Source: Lophium mytilinum (lineage: Eukaryota; Ascomycota; Dothideomycetes; Mytilinidiales; Mytilinidiaceae). From it: a stretch of 64,000 bases of DNA. The notes under the pieces were generated by a model that saw only the letters and a list, made by a program, of their open reading frames with translations, ran no database searches and was not told the origin of the DNA. Positions 54,146-64,000 of this stretch are shown piece by piece; position 1 is the first letter of the stretch, and each line of letters opens with the position of its first letter. A program made the position numbers and the translations under genes. The DNA is taken from assembly GCA_010093605.1 (NCBI GenBank), contig MU004190.1, positions 1,116,001-1,180,000 of the forward strand. The letters are read 5' to 3'.

Positions 54146-56026
54146 ATGACGAAGGATCCTCTCAAGCACAAGGTGTTCGAGGAGCTTAGCATCCACACTA
54201 CGAAGTGCGATTGCTGTGAGGACCGCAATAGGGACATCATCCGCCGTTGCAAGACGTGCAGCTTCCAAGTTTGCACCAAATGCTTCACGAGTAATCCGAG
54301 CGCTCTTAACCATGGCTATGATGAGGACACCTCCGACGAGGAGGGCGAAGAAGGCGAGAAGATGGAGGGCGTGGAAACCACAACTTCGGTCACAGGCACG
54401 TCTGCGAACCCAGTGCCAATTCTCGCCTCCTCGGAACCAGCTTCCCCGGAGACCGCACCCCCAAAGATTGCTACCGCTGCTCCATCAGTCTCAAGCGCAA
54501 ACGCCCTCACCTCCCAGACCGAAGTGTCTGCCAGCGAAACCAATCTCCCTGCGACTCCCGCCGCGCCAGTCGAACATGCGTCAGAACCCAAGTCCTCTGG
54601 TAAATCCTCCAAAGCCAAAGGCAAGAAACGTGCACGATCCTCTTCATCTTCCTCCTCGGACGCCGACATGAGCGACGGCGGTGTGCCTCTACCGCAGAAA
54701 GCCAAGCACGCTACAGTGGAGACCGACTCCGAGGCCGATGAAGGCGGAGATAAGTATACACCCAAGGCAACCCTCTCCGGCCGCTTTGCGCCCGCTCGCA
54801 CCGTCCAGGCAGACCCAGAAACAGAGACGGACGGGGAGGAGGTACTTGTTGGCGTTCAACCGAACAAGGGAACTCCTGCTCGAGCTGGCGCTGCGCAGAC
54901 TGGCCGCATCAAGCCGAAGGCGACGTCCAAGCCTCCTAGAGCTACGCTCATGGATTCACCGGCGGACAGCACAACTTCGACTCGCACCAACCCGGGCACC
55001 GTTGAGCGTCCTCATTACCCCCCTAGCGGCAACATCGATGCCTTTATGGCAGGCTACACTCCAGGCCAGTCACCCATGGCACGAACAATTTCCTCTGGTC
55101 CCGCTAAGACTGCGATTCCGAACAAGATTAGCGGTGCGCGTCACGTGCCGCGCGCGGCGGACGTGAAGAAGACGGTTGAAGAGGCCGCAAAGAACATGCT
55201 TGCCTCCGCCTCCATCATCAACGAAGACAATCCAACCGTTGGACGCGCGAACACATCCCAAGAGCATAATTACCCTCTTCCTACTCCGAAGGGTTGGCCT
55301 GTCAATGATGATGGCAGTGCTGTCGTCCCACGCACCGCAGAAGAGGCCCAACAATTTGCAGCGATCGCTCGTGCCCAGCAGGCTCGCGCGACTACACCGG
55401 CTCCGCTACAAGACCCCATGGCTGCCCCTCGCCAGCGTGCTCGTGCCCCTGCAGCCGCTGCCCCTCAGGGTGTCCCTTTTCCAAACGCCATCCCGCAGCA
55501 GGTCTTCCTCACCGAGTTGAACAGCATTATAGGGCCCATGAGTCGACCACAACGCGCCGAGTTCCTCCGCCGCCTCACAGGCAAGGCCCACAAGATTGCG
55601 GACAACATCTGGGGACCTGTAGCCCCCGTTGCTGCTCCCCCTCAGGCTCCCCCCCAACAGCCCTACGTCCCACATGGATATCTGCTCATCTCGCAGGATC
55701 CGCAGCAGGCTCGCGCCCCGCAGGGTTACTACCACCCGCAGGACTACGCCCACCCGAGTGGATATGGCTATCGTGGCCAATATGCTCAGAACGGATTGCC
55801 GGACCCAGCGCCATCGACGCAGAATCCGCCATTTAGGCTGCCCGACGCCGTCTATGCTGCAGCCGTCGCGCGGAACGCGGCTCCAGGCCCGGGCCCAGCT
55901 CCTGTCCCAGGCCCCGCCCCCGCCCCCGCCCCCGCTCCTACTCCAGCTCGAGCTCAGCCTCAGACTCGCCAGCCTGCTCCCGGAGAGACGCCTAAGGAGC
56001 CCACCAAGCGCCGCCGTGTCGGTTAG
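54146..56026 (+). CDS. N-terminal cysteine-cluster protein with long disordered tail
   Basis: A single exon encodes 626 aa. Cysteines at 21, 23, 24, 35, 38, 43 and 46 (KCDCCEDRNRDIIRRC, then KTCSFQVCTKCF) form a compact zinc-binding-like cluster, reminiscent of ZZ or treble-clef fingers. The rest is Ala/Pro/Ser/Thr-rich with acidic patches, a basic block (KGKKRARSSSSSSSDADM) and a Gln/Pro/Tyr-rich region. It ends with a PAPAPAPTPAR run and a basic TKRRRVG, a likely nuclear localisation signal. One more ordered helical block lies at about residues 450-490 (QQVFLTELNSIIGPM and AEFLRRLTGKAHKIADNI). A nuclear or chromatin role is inferred from composition; no family name is certain. Confidence 0.8.
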   Translation: MTKDPLKHKVFEELSIHTTKCDCCEDRNRDIIRRCKTCSFQVCTKCFTSNPSALNHGYDEDTSDEEGEEGEKMEGVETTTSVTGTSANPVPILASSEPASPETAPPKIATAAPSVSSANALTSQTEVSASETNLPATPAAPVEHASEPKSSGKSSKAKGKKRARSSSSSSSDADMSDGGVPLPQKAKHATVETDSEADEGGDKYTPKATLSGRFAPARTVQADPETETDGEEVLVGVQPNKGTPARAGAAQTGRIKPKATSKPPRATLMDSPADSTTSTRTNPGTVERPHYPPSGNIDAFMAGYTPGQSPMARTISSGPAKTAIPNKISGARHVPRAADVKKTVEEAAKNMLASASIINEDNPTVGRANTSQEHNYPLPTPKGWPVNDDGSAVVPRTAEEAQQFAAIARAQQARATTPAPLQDPMAAPRQRARAPAAAAPQGVPFPNAIPQQVFLTELNSIIGPMSRPQRAEFLRRLTGKAHKIADNIWGPVAPVAAPPQAPPQQPYVPHGYLLISQDPQQARAPQGYYHPQDYAHPSGYGYRGQYAQNGLPDPAPSTQNPPFRLPDAVYAAAVARNAAPGPGPAPVPGPAPAPAPAPTPARAQPQTRQPAPGETPKEPTKRRRVG

Positions 56027-56458
56027 CTGTGCTCTCACACAACCAGTTCACGAGCGAGAAGTTGGAGAATTGTCCAGTGCTGTTGTGTTGGGTTAGCATA
56101 TCACCGTTCAGGATCAAGGAGTCGACATCAACTTCCATGCTGTTGGATTCTGAAATCAATATGCCGATGTTCTGGAGTTAAGCTGTTCATTATGGTTCTC
56201 ATTCAACGGGCGGCGATGTTGATGTTAATGATGTGGTAAGTGGTGAGCATGGTGATGCTTAATGCTTCTGGGCGGTAATCTTGTGGTTTTGTTGGCGGCT
56301 TTGTTACCTACCTACGGCGGCATGTGGATAGGGCAATGATTAATGACATGGCTTTGGTTAATACCAGCTTAGTGTTTTGTTGCAGTGGGTTGTGATGTGT
56401 GATGTGTGATATCGATTGGGAGCACGTGACTTCTTCACGTCTACCTACAGTAGAGGAG
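56027..56458. other. Intergenic
   Basis: The 3' flank of the cysteine-cluster gene up to the MULE target-site duplication. Nothing is supported. Confidence 0.4.
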
Positions 56459-56466
56459 ATGAACAA
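56459..56466. repeat. Left target-site duplication (8 bp)
   Basis: ATGAACAA lies immediately outside the left inverted repeat and is matched exactly at 57137-57144. Confidence 0.8.
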
Positions 56467-56586
56467 GGATAAGCCTACTCGTAGCCCCCCTTTCACCTCG
56501 TCGTAGCCCCCCTTTTGCCTCCGTGTAGCCCCCCCTATATTAGGTCTAGCGCCGGCCCGTATAAATATTGTTCCACCAATTAAACT
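56467..56586 (+). repeat. Left terminal inverted repeat of the MULE
   Basis: 120 bp, G-poor and C-rich near its outer end, with three cccccc runs and one copy of the 22-bp subrepeat. It is the inverted counterpart of 56995-57136. Confidence 0.88.
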
Positions 56587-56634
56587 TACTTGTTTAACTT
56601 TATAGAAGGCTGCGCAATATAGTAAGTTGCCTAG

Positions 56635-56931
56635 CTAAAGATTACAAGAGAAGGAAGCTTTCATCTAATAGTTAGTCTTCTTAGTACGCGTACGCCGCTT
56701 CCTGTTAGCTAGTGTGTACGTTCCTGCGCAGTCGCATTCCATAAAAACTTTGCGCACTTATGGTGGAGTGCGCTTGTTATACTTATTACCACATTTTTAA
56801 AAGGCATAGCCCTGCGCCTTTACATAGGCTTGGATAGATGCCATACCAGCCTCTACGGACTTGTAGCGGGCCCAAGGGGGTGCCCGGAGTAGCATAGTAT
56901 TAAGGTAGGATGCAGGAGAGAATATTATACG
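56635..56931 (-). pseudogene. FAR1-type DNA-binding domain relic of a MULE transposase
   Basis: Read on minus from 56931, the frame gives PPWARYKSVEAGMASIQAYV, then KAQGYAF, KCGNKYNKRTPP, VRKVFMECDCAGTYT and KMKASFSCNL-like sequence. The order matches the FAR1/WRKY-GCM1-like N-terminal domain of fungal Mutator-like transposases (a GYA strand, a basic block, then V-R-K-V-F-x-x-C-D-x-x-G-x-Y). Stops fall at 56797-56799 (TAA), 56758-56760 (TAA), 56665-56667 (TAG) and at the end of the stretch. TAA and TAG could arise from CAA and CAG by C-to-T change, but RIP is not shown. No catalytic DDE region remains. Confidence 0.75.
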
Positions 56932-56994
56932 TTCACCTGTAATGTATAGATTTAGTTAGCTTAACGTGCAAGGCAAGCTAGAGGTAAACGAGTG

Positions 56995-57136
56995 AGTTTA
57001 ATTGGTGGAACAATATTTATATGGGCCGGCGCTAGACCTAATATAGGGGGGGCTACACGGAGGCAAAAGGGGGGCTACGACGAGGTGAAAGGGGGGCTAC
57101 GACGAGGTGAAAGGGGGGCTACGAGTAGGCTTGTCC
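56995..57136 (-). repeat. Right terminal inverted repeat of the MULE
   Basis: 142 bp, containing two copies of the 22-bp subrepeat against one in the left arm. Otherwise it is the inverted match of 56467-56586 with only a few differences. Confidence 0.88.
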
Positions 57137-57144
57137 ATGAACAA
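57137..57144. repeat. Right target-site duplication (8 bp)
   Basis: ATGAACAA, identical to 56459-56466, directly follows the right inverted repeat. Confidence 0.8.
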
Positions 57145-57362
57145 CTCAATTTGCGTATCGCGTCAATTGGCGGGATCTAGATCCTGTTCGAATGCATCAG
57201 CATGCTTCTGTTTGCTTCGCTGAATGACTTGGCAACTTGCGGCTGAAGCTACGAGCTGAAAGCTTTAGTCCCCCTACTTCGCCATACGCTTCCACCGGAC
57301 GGGAACCAGGCCCGTGATATTAGTCATCTATATTCCATCTTTGAGCTAATAGATCTATTACT

Positions 57363-59422
57363 ATGGGCGCCGTTCAATCTAACGTCCCCTCCCCAACTGG
57401 TGTTAACCATTTGTCCCACTCGTGCTTGCAAACGGATCCAGAGACACTATGCGCCCAATGCCATGCCGTTTTCAGTAAATTCAGTGCCTATCCGAGCGTT
57501 GCCTGGCTAAAAGCAATAATGGAGCCCTCTTTCTCCATCCCTCAAGAACCACAGGACCACCATCAATCACTTCACTCCTTCCAGCACGCGATCAAGTCTG
57601 GCTGTACCTTTTGTCGTCTTGCCTGGTGGGAACTACTCCGACGGTGCTCCGACTCCAGGGATCTTGATCGTATAGAAACGTGTCAGAAGCTGCGCACAGT
57701 GGTACGGTTGCAGGGAGCGTTGCGACAGCGCTTCATAGCCCTGGAATGCTGGTTGGACGACACTCCAGGGAAGGAAGAAGGTTGGACGGTGTTTTTCGAG
57801 CTTTATGTTCTCAAACCTGCGCAGCAAAGTCAACAACGAATGCCTGGAGTGGACCCAGCTACGACGGAGTTCATCGATCTTCAGCCCTGGCTGGCAACCT
57901 GTATAAAATTGCACTCGTGCGGGAAGAGTATTCAAAGAGGCTATATTCCACCCCGCCTGCTAGACTGCAGCGATAGAATACGCCCTTTTGAAGCATCTCA
58001 GATCGATGAGAAGGTAGTTGACAGACGATATGCCGCTGTTAGTAATTGTTGGGGCCTTAATCTTATGCCTGTGGTCCTGACGACCGAGAACATCCAGAGT
58101 TTCTACCAGGAGATTCCAGGTCTACCCGCAACGTTCAGGGACGCGACCAAAGATTATCAAGCGGCTCGGTATACGATGGCTCTGGATAGACAGTCTCTGC
58201 ATAATCCAGTGCGGCTCCCGACATGTATCTGACCGGCGACAACATGTCACCGAAATGGCCGAAGTCTACGCAAACTGCCATCTCAACATCGCAGCGTTCC
58301 ACTCAGCTGATCCCGACGGCGGCTGCTTCATCCTCGTCCGCTCCCTCTCACAGGAGCCTGCGTCTTAAAAGCCCACTTCTTAGACGCCGCCAAACCCCCC
58401 CCCGCCCACCCCCCCCCCCCCTCCTCATCGGCGTCGTACCCTCCACATACGGCATGATCGGAAAATTCCCCTCAACACCCGCGCCTGGGTCTTCCAAGAG
58501 CGCCGTCTATCTCCCCACGTCGCGCACTTCTCCTCCACCGCCCTCTTCTGGGAATGCCGCGCCCTCTACGCCTCCGCCGCCTTCCCCTCCGGCCTCGACA
58601 GCTTCCACACGCGCTCCGGCGCCCACGCCTTCCGCAAAAACGGCACCGGCCTCACCCGCCTCTGGGACTTCAAGGGCCGCAGCCTGCACATCGACCGCGC
58701 GTTCCACACCTCGCACTGGGAGCCCCCGGCGGCGTCCTCGCTCGTCCCCTTCGGCAAGGGTAAGCGCTACGCGCGCCATTGGATGAACCTCTGCGAGTCG
58801 TATACCCACCTCGCTATTACTAGCGACGCGGACAGGCTGCTCGGCATCGCGGCGCTTGTGCGACGTATGAACGAGCGCTTCTTCCGCGGCCGCTACGTCG
58901 AGGGCTTCTTTGAGGGATGCCTCCCTGGCGGGCTGATGTTCAGAGTGACGAGGCGGCGCGAGGCGAGGCGGGGAGGTTATATTGCGCCGACGTGGAGCTG
59001 GGCAGCCGCTCGCGGGAATGTCGCTTTTTACCGGATTACGTACGAGGAGCCGATTGCTGTGGTGAAGGCTATGCGGGTAGCGCTCATCGATCCGGAGAAC
59101 AAGTACGGGCAGCTAGAGGGCGGGTGGATCACGCTTGAGAGCCTGATGTTTCGGACGCGGGAGGAGCCGGCGTGGGTATAATGGTGTTGTGGCGACGGAG
59201 GCGGGACATGATGCGTTGCGTGTGAGGAGAAATGTTGTTATGGAGATATGCTTTGACGTTCCCGATATAGAGATTGAAACTTCGGAGGTCGTGTTTGTGC
59301 ATATTTGGCGGAATCATGCGATTTATCTTGGTGCTAAGCGGGATGGGGAGGCCGAGAAGCTGGAGCGGGTTGGGTGCTGGAGGATTGGGAGGGCGGAGGT
59401 GAGGGATGAGAATGATTTCTGA
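57363..59422 (+). pseudogene. HET-domain (heterokaryon incompatibility) protein, broken by frameshifts
   Basis: The family layout is intact in order but spread over several frames. The first frame (57363 on) has a Cys-x2-Cys start (LCAQCHAVF), a C-x2-C pair (GCTFCRLAWWE) and the first HET motif (RYAAVSNCWG, then LPATFRDA). One extra base at 58149-58151 moves to the frame reading LGIRWLWIDSLCIIQ and MAEVYANCHLNIAAFHSAD. A second shift near 58351 leads to CVLKAHFLDAA, a long C tract (58387-58422), and a third near 58472 to AWVFQERRLSPHVAHFSSTA. A fourth near 59175 joins the last C-terminal segment (MEICFDVPDIEIETSEVVF), ending at 59422. HET proteins trigger cell death on non-self recognition. 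Four shifts argue for a true pseudogene, though homopolymer sequencing errors could explain some of them. Confidence 0.8.
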
Positions 59423-59687
59423 AAATGAGCAACAGGACAGAGATTGTAACTATTCTGGTGGGTGCATCCGCAAGCATCTATTAGCTGGGTTAAAGGCAGT
59501 CTAATATTGGCTACATTATCCTTCACATCGCATAAGAGATGCAATACTATGTTAGAAGGATAGGCGCACGGATATACAGCTGCGCCAGCTCGAGACTTGC
59601 TCGCTTATCACCACTGCTAGGGGTACCCCACCAGCACGTAGCTAGTCAGTCAAGAGACAGCCTGAATTGCACTGCCTGAAACTCGAC

Positions 59688-61066
59688 TTAAATATCGGCT
59701 CTCGGATTCGATTGGTGAATTAGCGATCGAACGCTCCGATTGGATGGAAATCTCCTAAATGAAATGGTCCCAGAGATACCCGCAGAATCCCAGATCTCGC
59801 GCATCGACTTAGTTTGCAGTTCTGTACCGCTCCATTCGACAAGGCTTTCAGTCCTTGGGTTGCCTAACGTGTCTTCCTCAGCGTTGAGTCTCCATAATTT
59901 GGGGAAACAGCGGTGTTTGTTATGGGCAAACTGTATGATCCACTCGTAGGTCCAAGGCTCGAATGCTGCATGTGGTCCTATCATTTTTTCGCGGTCTTCA
60001 TCGGCGGTATGAAGTAGACTCGAGCGGAGACCAAAGTAGATCTAAGTAGCGTCAATATCAGTAGTGCTGCGAGTAAGGTGGATCCCTCGGAACAAGCAGC
60101 AGGACTTACGTCAAGTGTTTCCATTGAATGGGGAAACAGCTCGTAGGCTCCATTCCTAGATTCATGTGGGGCTGGAGACTTGAATAGGTAGTAGAAAGGG
60201 ATTTTGATATTGGCGAGAGAGACGAATGTACGCAAGTCTAATCTGGACCCATCGTGGCCTGCAGAAATCTGCCGCATGGGTGGCCCTGACCCTAAGTCCA
60301 AGTTTACAAGAGTACTACTGACTAGTGCTAACACTCGCCCGAACTTTGAAGGCGAGCAATGGTCTTGCATAACTACGCGAGTTGGATGTGTACGCCGATA
60401 TTCTCCTGGTAGGGAACACGCGAGCGTCCGAAGAGTTGTAGTCGAGCTGAGTAACTCGGTAAATAGGCTTGCTGATGGAGTCACCGTGAGGAGATCTAGC
60501 GCATGAACCGGAGAAGGGCCAGGCAAAAACGCGGAAGTATCTAACTCGTAACGGAGAGAACATCGAATCGAACGAATGCTTGGAAGAGACATGAACTCCC
60601 TCAGGATTGCCGCGGAGATGCACGAATATTCGATTACTCGAAGGTGTGGCATCTTGTTGACTTGTAAGAAATGAGGTGTTAAGGGAAAAGCCCCGCACTG
60701 AATTTCCAGGGTCCGAACATTTGGGAGCCTTTCTAGTAGAGCGTTTGCTGGGCCAGAAGCATGGCCCTTGTAGTTGTTTTTGTAAATCATGTGGAACTTT
60801 TGAATGAAGGCCGCGTATTGTGGTTTCTCGATCATAGTACGCTTGAGTAAGGCGCAACTTGAGCCTCCACCATTCTCGTCCAAGATAGTCACCTCAATAG
60901 CTTGGAACATGTACCGCGGTATTATTGCACTGAATCTGTGACAGAGAAGCCTTAGTTGGGCTAAAAAGCTGGTCATGTTGCTGCTGGCTTCATCATCATA
61001 ACTTGATTGACAACATTTGAAAATCTCATGAAGAATGTCATCGTTGAGATCCAAGAACTGAGTCAT
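59688..61066 (-). CDS. F-box-like protein with a leucine-rich body
   Basis: Two exons (61066-60110 and 60041-59688) with a 68-bp intron give 436 aa. The start at 61066 is the first ATG of the frame, which runs on upstream without one. The N-terminal MTQFLDLNDDILHEIFKCCQ is an F-box-like motif. Regularly spaced Leu/Ile blocks follow (LLERLPNVRTLEIQCGAF, MPHLRVIEYSCISAAIL, LSSTTTLRTLACSLPGEY), giving a degenerate leucine-rich fold usual for substrate-binding F-box proteins. The second exon (IYFGLRSSLLHTADEDREKM, WTYEWIIQFAHNKHRCFPKL) restores a continuous C-terminus that an unspliced frame would miss. A role in ubiquitin ligation is inferred from the motif. It has no close similarity to the pair at 34-39 kb. 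Confidence 0.75.
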
Positions 61067-64000
61067 CTTTGGTAATGAGCGGAGATAAAGCTGCCGCGGG
61101 GAGGTGTAGAAGGGCAATGTATGTCAGAAAGCCTGAAGGTAGGAGCGCTCGATCTTGCGGCTACGCTGTCTTGTGAGAGCGCGCTATGTAGGAAGAAAGA
61201 AGGCATTGATTTCGTGTGAGAAAGTTAGACCCGTAACCCGTAAATTCCTCCACCGAAGTTGCTGAGTCATCACAGGAGGTAACGGCGCGGTCTGTGCGCA
61301 ATGTCACACGTGTCTCTTAGTATTCTGATATCGACATGACAGACTTTGCGTGGGCTTTTCCGACAACAGTATAAAGCACGAGAAGGCTACGAAGAATAAT
61401 CTACGCTTAGTAATGAGGGCTTTGGGCGGAAAGCGGAGGTTAACGATCACGTGACCCGACGCCAATGTGTTCACAGGCTTGAACATCAAAGCTGGAGCTG
61501 AACCCTTTTATTCTATCCAAAGCGTATGTGTAACTTCAATCCTGGAGATTCCCCTCCAGAAAGTCAATGGAGCTCGTAAACTGCTAGCGTTCCAATCTGA
61601 ACTAATCGCGTACTTAGGTATGTACGAAGGTATAATCACTCTACACCACTTACAGTGCCTCTTTTGGCTGATGATACTTTAGAGGTGGCGTGAGTAATAT
61701 CACAGGGTTATTCATAACCGCCTTTGACTACCAGTGGCGGGCCAATCTTCTGCCGGACCTCCCCAGAAAGCTTGATTGATTGACGAGAAACAAGTCCAGA
61801 CACCTCTACGAACGTACTCTCCCAGCCACAATGAATGAGCCCGCACGTGCCCTACTAGCCTCAGCATAGGGCAACTGAAGCGAGATACACCAAGCTGAAT
61901 CCAGCAAAGCTTCGTGAAGCGAGTCTATTCATCCTGCGGCTCGTAGTCACGTGACAATCACTAATTTTCGCACTTTTGATTCCTGCCCTCAACCCTTTCT
62001 CACTGCTACCCGCACGGCAAGGTCGGCCACTCCGACTCGTGGCCAACCTACAAACCTCAGTCTTGCCGGTTTCGGGAAGATTGCGCTCCGGTTTTCGCTC
62101 GACTTCGAGAAAACTCTCGGCATAAACGCCACCACTGTGCAAGGTAGCATGGTCTGGAAGCACTATATGCTCCACGCTGAGCCGTCCATGCATCGAGTCA
62201 GCTTTCTCACTCTCGCCCGAGGGCTGCCTGAAGCTCGGGACGGCATGCCCAAGCACGTTGATCTTCTCGTCCCGCATGCACGCGGGGGAGAGTGAATTGA
62301 GAAATGTTCCGCTGATTCTTGCCAATTAACTCCCATACACTCCTCAGCTCACCGCAACTAAGCCCTCCAATCTCCCAGGGGACGGAGAATTTGGCAGCCT
62401 GGTCCTACAACTCCGTTTGGGGCGCCCAGCCAACACAATGGGTGCTGGTGACATGATACGATCTCGGAAATCTTCAACCAACACTTCCGCACTAACGCGG
62501 CATGCCAGCAGCTGGACCTCTATCGGTCCTATTGAAGTGCATCATTTGTCACCGCTCTTATGCTATTGCGGCCCATTGCTGGCGGGCCAGTCTCTACGAG
62601 GCCCACGGCTGGTCTTGTGCCACCGTAGACGAAATCCAGACACTCACTCTAGACACTGAGCCACTTCACGCTCTGCGAGCCTCCTCTGCAAGCACTATCA
62701 TTAGGCGTTCAAGGATGGTCTGGAGGGCTCTAGCCTCCATCCGGTCCGGTGGCCGGAGGAAACATGGTGCTCGCATTGTGGGGATTATCAGCCAAGTGAA
62801 GCTCGTGTCGATGAAGACGTCCTTCACCCGGGCGAAGTGCTGGACTGTCTCCCTACTGGCCCTCCGGCTAGCAATCACGCACCTCAGACTGAAAGAGGAA
62901 AGTCCAGTGGACGTGAAGGCAGTCCTACCGTGGCCGTGACGAAGAAGCTCCCGAGATTTGCGTCATCCGGCGCCCATTTCGCCAGAGAGTCCACGAGTAT
63001 CAAGGACGGAGGAGAGCCCCATCGCCGAACGACCAGGGCTACTGAAGTGTGCATAGCACTACCGCACGCAGGCCCTGAAGTGGAGGTACTCAACCTCGCG
63101 CACACACACACAGCCTCCCGGCGCCCCGTTCCCATGCCTACCTACCCGCTGTCCGGGGCAGCCGCCGTGCCACACGTTCTACACGAAGTGCAACACAGAC
63201 ACGGCATGCAACGCTCCTCCATCAGGAGAAAAAGCACTCTTCCTCGCACGCAAAGAGTCTCGAATAGGGCTCCACCTCTTCCGGCCAGGACCCAAGCAGC
63301 CAGCGCACCAATCCCCGCCCTAAGACCGCAAACCTTGCATATGCACCCACGGCCTAGGTGCAGCAACTCTCCCTACTCGCGCCAGCCCAAATCCTGCACG
63401 CTGAGCGCGCCTCTCTCGCCCGCCCTTCGCCCTCCCCACCGGGGGCCACAGTGCCCAATGGCACCGCCAGCACTGCTGCCCTCACCCACCCGCCGTCGGC
63501 CAGTACGTGACGCACCGCGACCCACCCGGCCACCTCATTCGCCGCCCACAAGCGGCCGGCCGCGCTCGCACACAGCTCTGATCTCGGGACTCCCATCTTG
63601 CGCGCGTCAGGCCGCTGGCAGTCTGGTTACCTCGCTCGCTGCATTCTCCCCAGCATCCGCGACTCCTCACATGACGGCCGCGACCACCAGCAGTCGAGCG
63701 CACCTGCATGTAGTAAAAATCAACGTCGGCCCATGGGCTGGCACGGCCTTGGACGCTCGTCCGCACGCCGCACGCATTGCACAATCGAGGCAAAGACTGT
63801 CAGGAGCAAAGCACGGAAGGGGTTTGGCATTTTGGTTAACTGGCTGAGATTCTAATCGCTGTTTTGGGGCTGCGCTTTGTTTACTTTGTTCATGCTTGCT
63901 GCGCCGAGGGCCGTGCTTTGACTGCCCTAGTGGTTGGTGCAATGCAAAACACGCGAGGCTTGGAAAAGGAGGCAAGCGAACGACAACAGAATGTCCTCTT
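61067..64000. other. Gene-poor end of the window
   Basis: About 2.9 kb. The right part (about 63,000-63,800) is GC-rich and gives long frames on both strands, the longest being 336 codons at 62837-63847; it is Pro/Arg/Ser-rich and domainless, so I do not call it. A frame at 62502-62939 (145 codons) contains LKCIICHRSYAIAAHCW and is the most protein-like, but no family or splice support is visible. Palindromic TCACGTGA-like sites occur at 61447 and 61947. A gene may continue beyond the right edge. Confidence 0.35.

Larger units (their letters stand above)
56467..57136 (-). mobile_element. Deleted MULE-type DNA transposon (670 bp)
   Basis: The element is bounded by long terminal inverted repeats (56467-56586 and 56995-57136) that match almost base for base, starting ggaYaagcctactcg at the outer ends. 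They differ in copy number of a 22-bp subrepeat (ggggggctacgacgaggtga plus aa), one copy at left and two at right. An 8-bp direct repeat, ATGAACAA, flanks both ends. Between the repeats the minus strand carries a decayed FAR1-like DNA-binding region. The size shows that the transposase catalytic part is gone, so the copy is non-autonomous. The long TIRs, 8-bp duplication and FAR1-type reading together point to the Mutator-like superfamily rather than hAT. Confidence 0.85.

Noticed and set aside
3181-61953. CACGTG palindromes (for example 3181, 7943, 17272, 17283, 20313, 40850, 61448, 61948)
   Set aside because: There are about as many as expected by chance for a 6-mer in 64 kb (roughly 16), so I do not claim a regulon, although some may be bHLH sites.
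62837-63847. 336-codon plus-strand frame at the right end
   Set aside because: It lies in GC-rich DNA where several frames on both strands are open; composition is Pro/Arg/Ser-rich with no domain, membrane segment or homology that I recognise.
1-64000. tRNA or rRNA genes
   Set aside because: I looked for TpsiC-arm-like motifs and conserved rRNA stretches in the intergenic regions and found none that I could fold into a tRNA by eye; tRNAscan would be decisive.
1-64000. A secondary-metabolite gene cluster (P450, OYE, GST, SABATH)
   Set aside because: The tailoring-type genes are spread over 16 kb with housekeeping genes between them, and no backbone synthase, transporter or cluster regulator is present.

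Overview
The window is fungal nuclear DNA from a filamentous ascomycete (Pezizomycotina). The evidence is short GT-AG introns of roughly 45-70 bp, compact mixed-strand genes, and families typical of these fungi: GH7 cellulase, HET-domain proteins, a metacaspase, DUF1769, Rsm1/C3HC and Tht1/Kar5. Gene content suggests Dothideomycetes or a relative, but the class cannot be fixed from the sequence. I see no rRNA, tRNA, CRISPR or bacterial-type operon.

Layout. 0-5.5 kb: the end of a disordered AT-hook protein, a small mitochondrial protein, and a MOSC/2Fe-2S reductase fusion. 5.8-19.2 kb, all on minus: secreted GH7 cellulase, metacaspase, a HET-like protein without a HET core, a very long GPI-type GH16/PAN cell-wall protein, and a small SET protein. 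20.8-24 kb: a divergent pair, HAL2/MET22 phosphatase and Rsm1-type zinc finger. 24.6-33.9 kb: a tandem kinase-pseudokinase locus with an apparent frameshift, a type I membrane protein, a GT25 glycosyltransferase and a DUF1769 protein. 34.3-38.8 kb: two paralogous F-box-like genes flanking a GST. 39.3-46.8 kb: housekeeping genes, namely NSE2 SUMO ligase, a SABATH methyltransferase, mitochondrial uL6 and the karyogamy protein Kar5/Tht1. 47-48 kb: a diverged tandem-repeat array. 48.1-56 kb: an old yellow enzyme, a P450 and a cysteine-cluster protein. 56.4-61.1 kb: a deleted MULE transposon with matching target-site duplications, a HET pseudogene and another F-box-like gene. 61.1-64 kb: no convincing gene.

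The genes do not form one pathway. Conserved single-copy genes (HAL2, RSM1, NSE2, uL6m, KAR5) alternate with accessory genes (GH7, GH16, P450, HET, F-box-like, kinase). The least ordinary items are the kinase-pseudokinase locus, the GH16-PAN-GPI fusion, the decayed MULE next to a broken HET gene, and two diverged repeat arrays. Exon models were built by hand from splice signals, reading frame and family expectation; no search was run.
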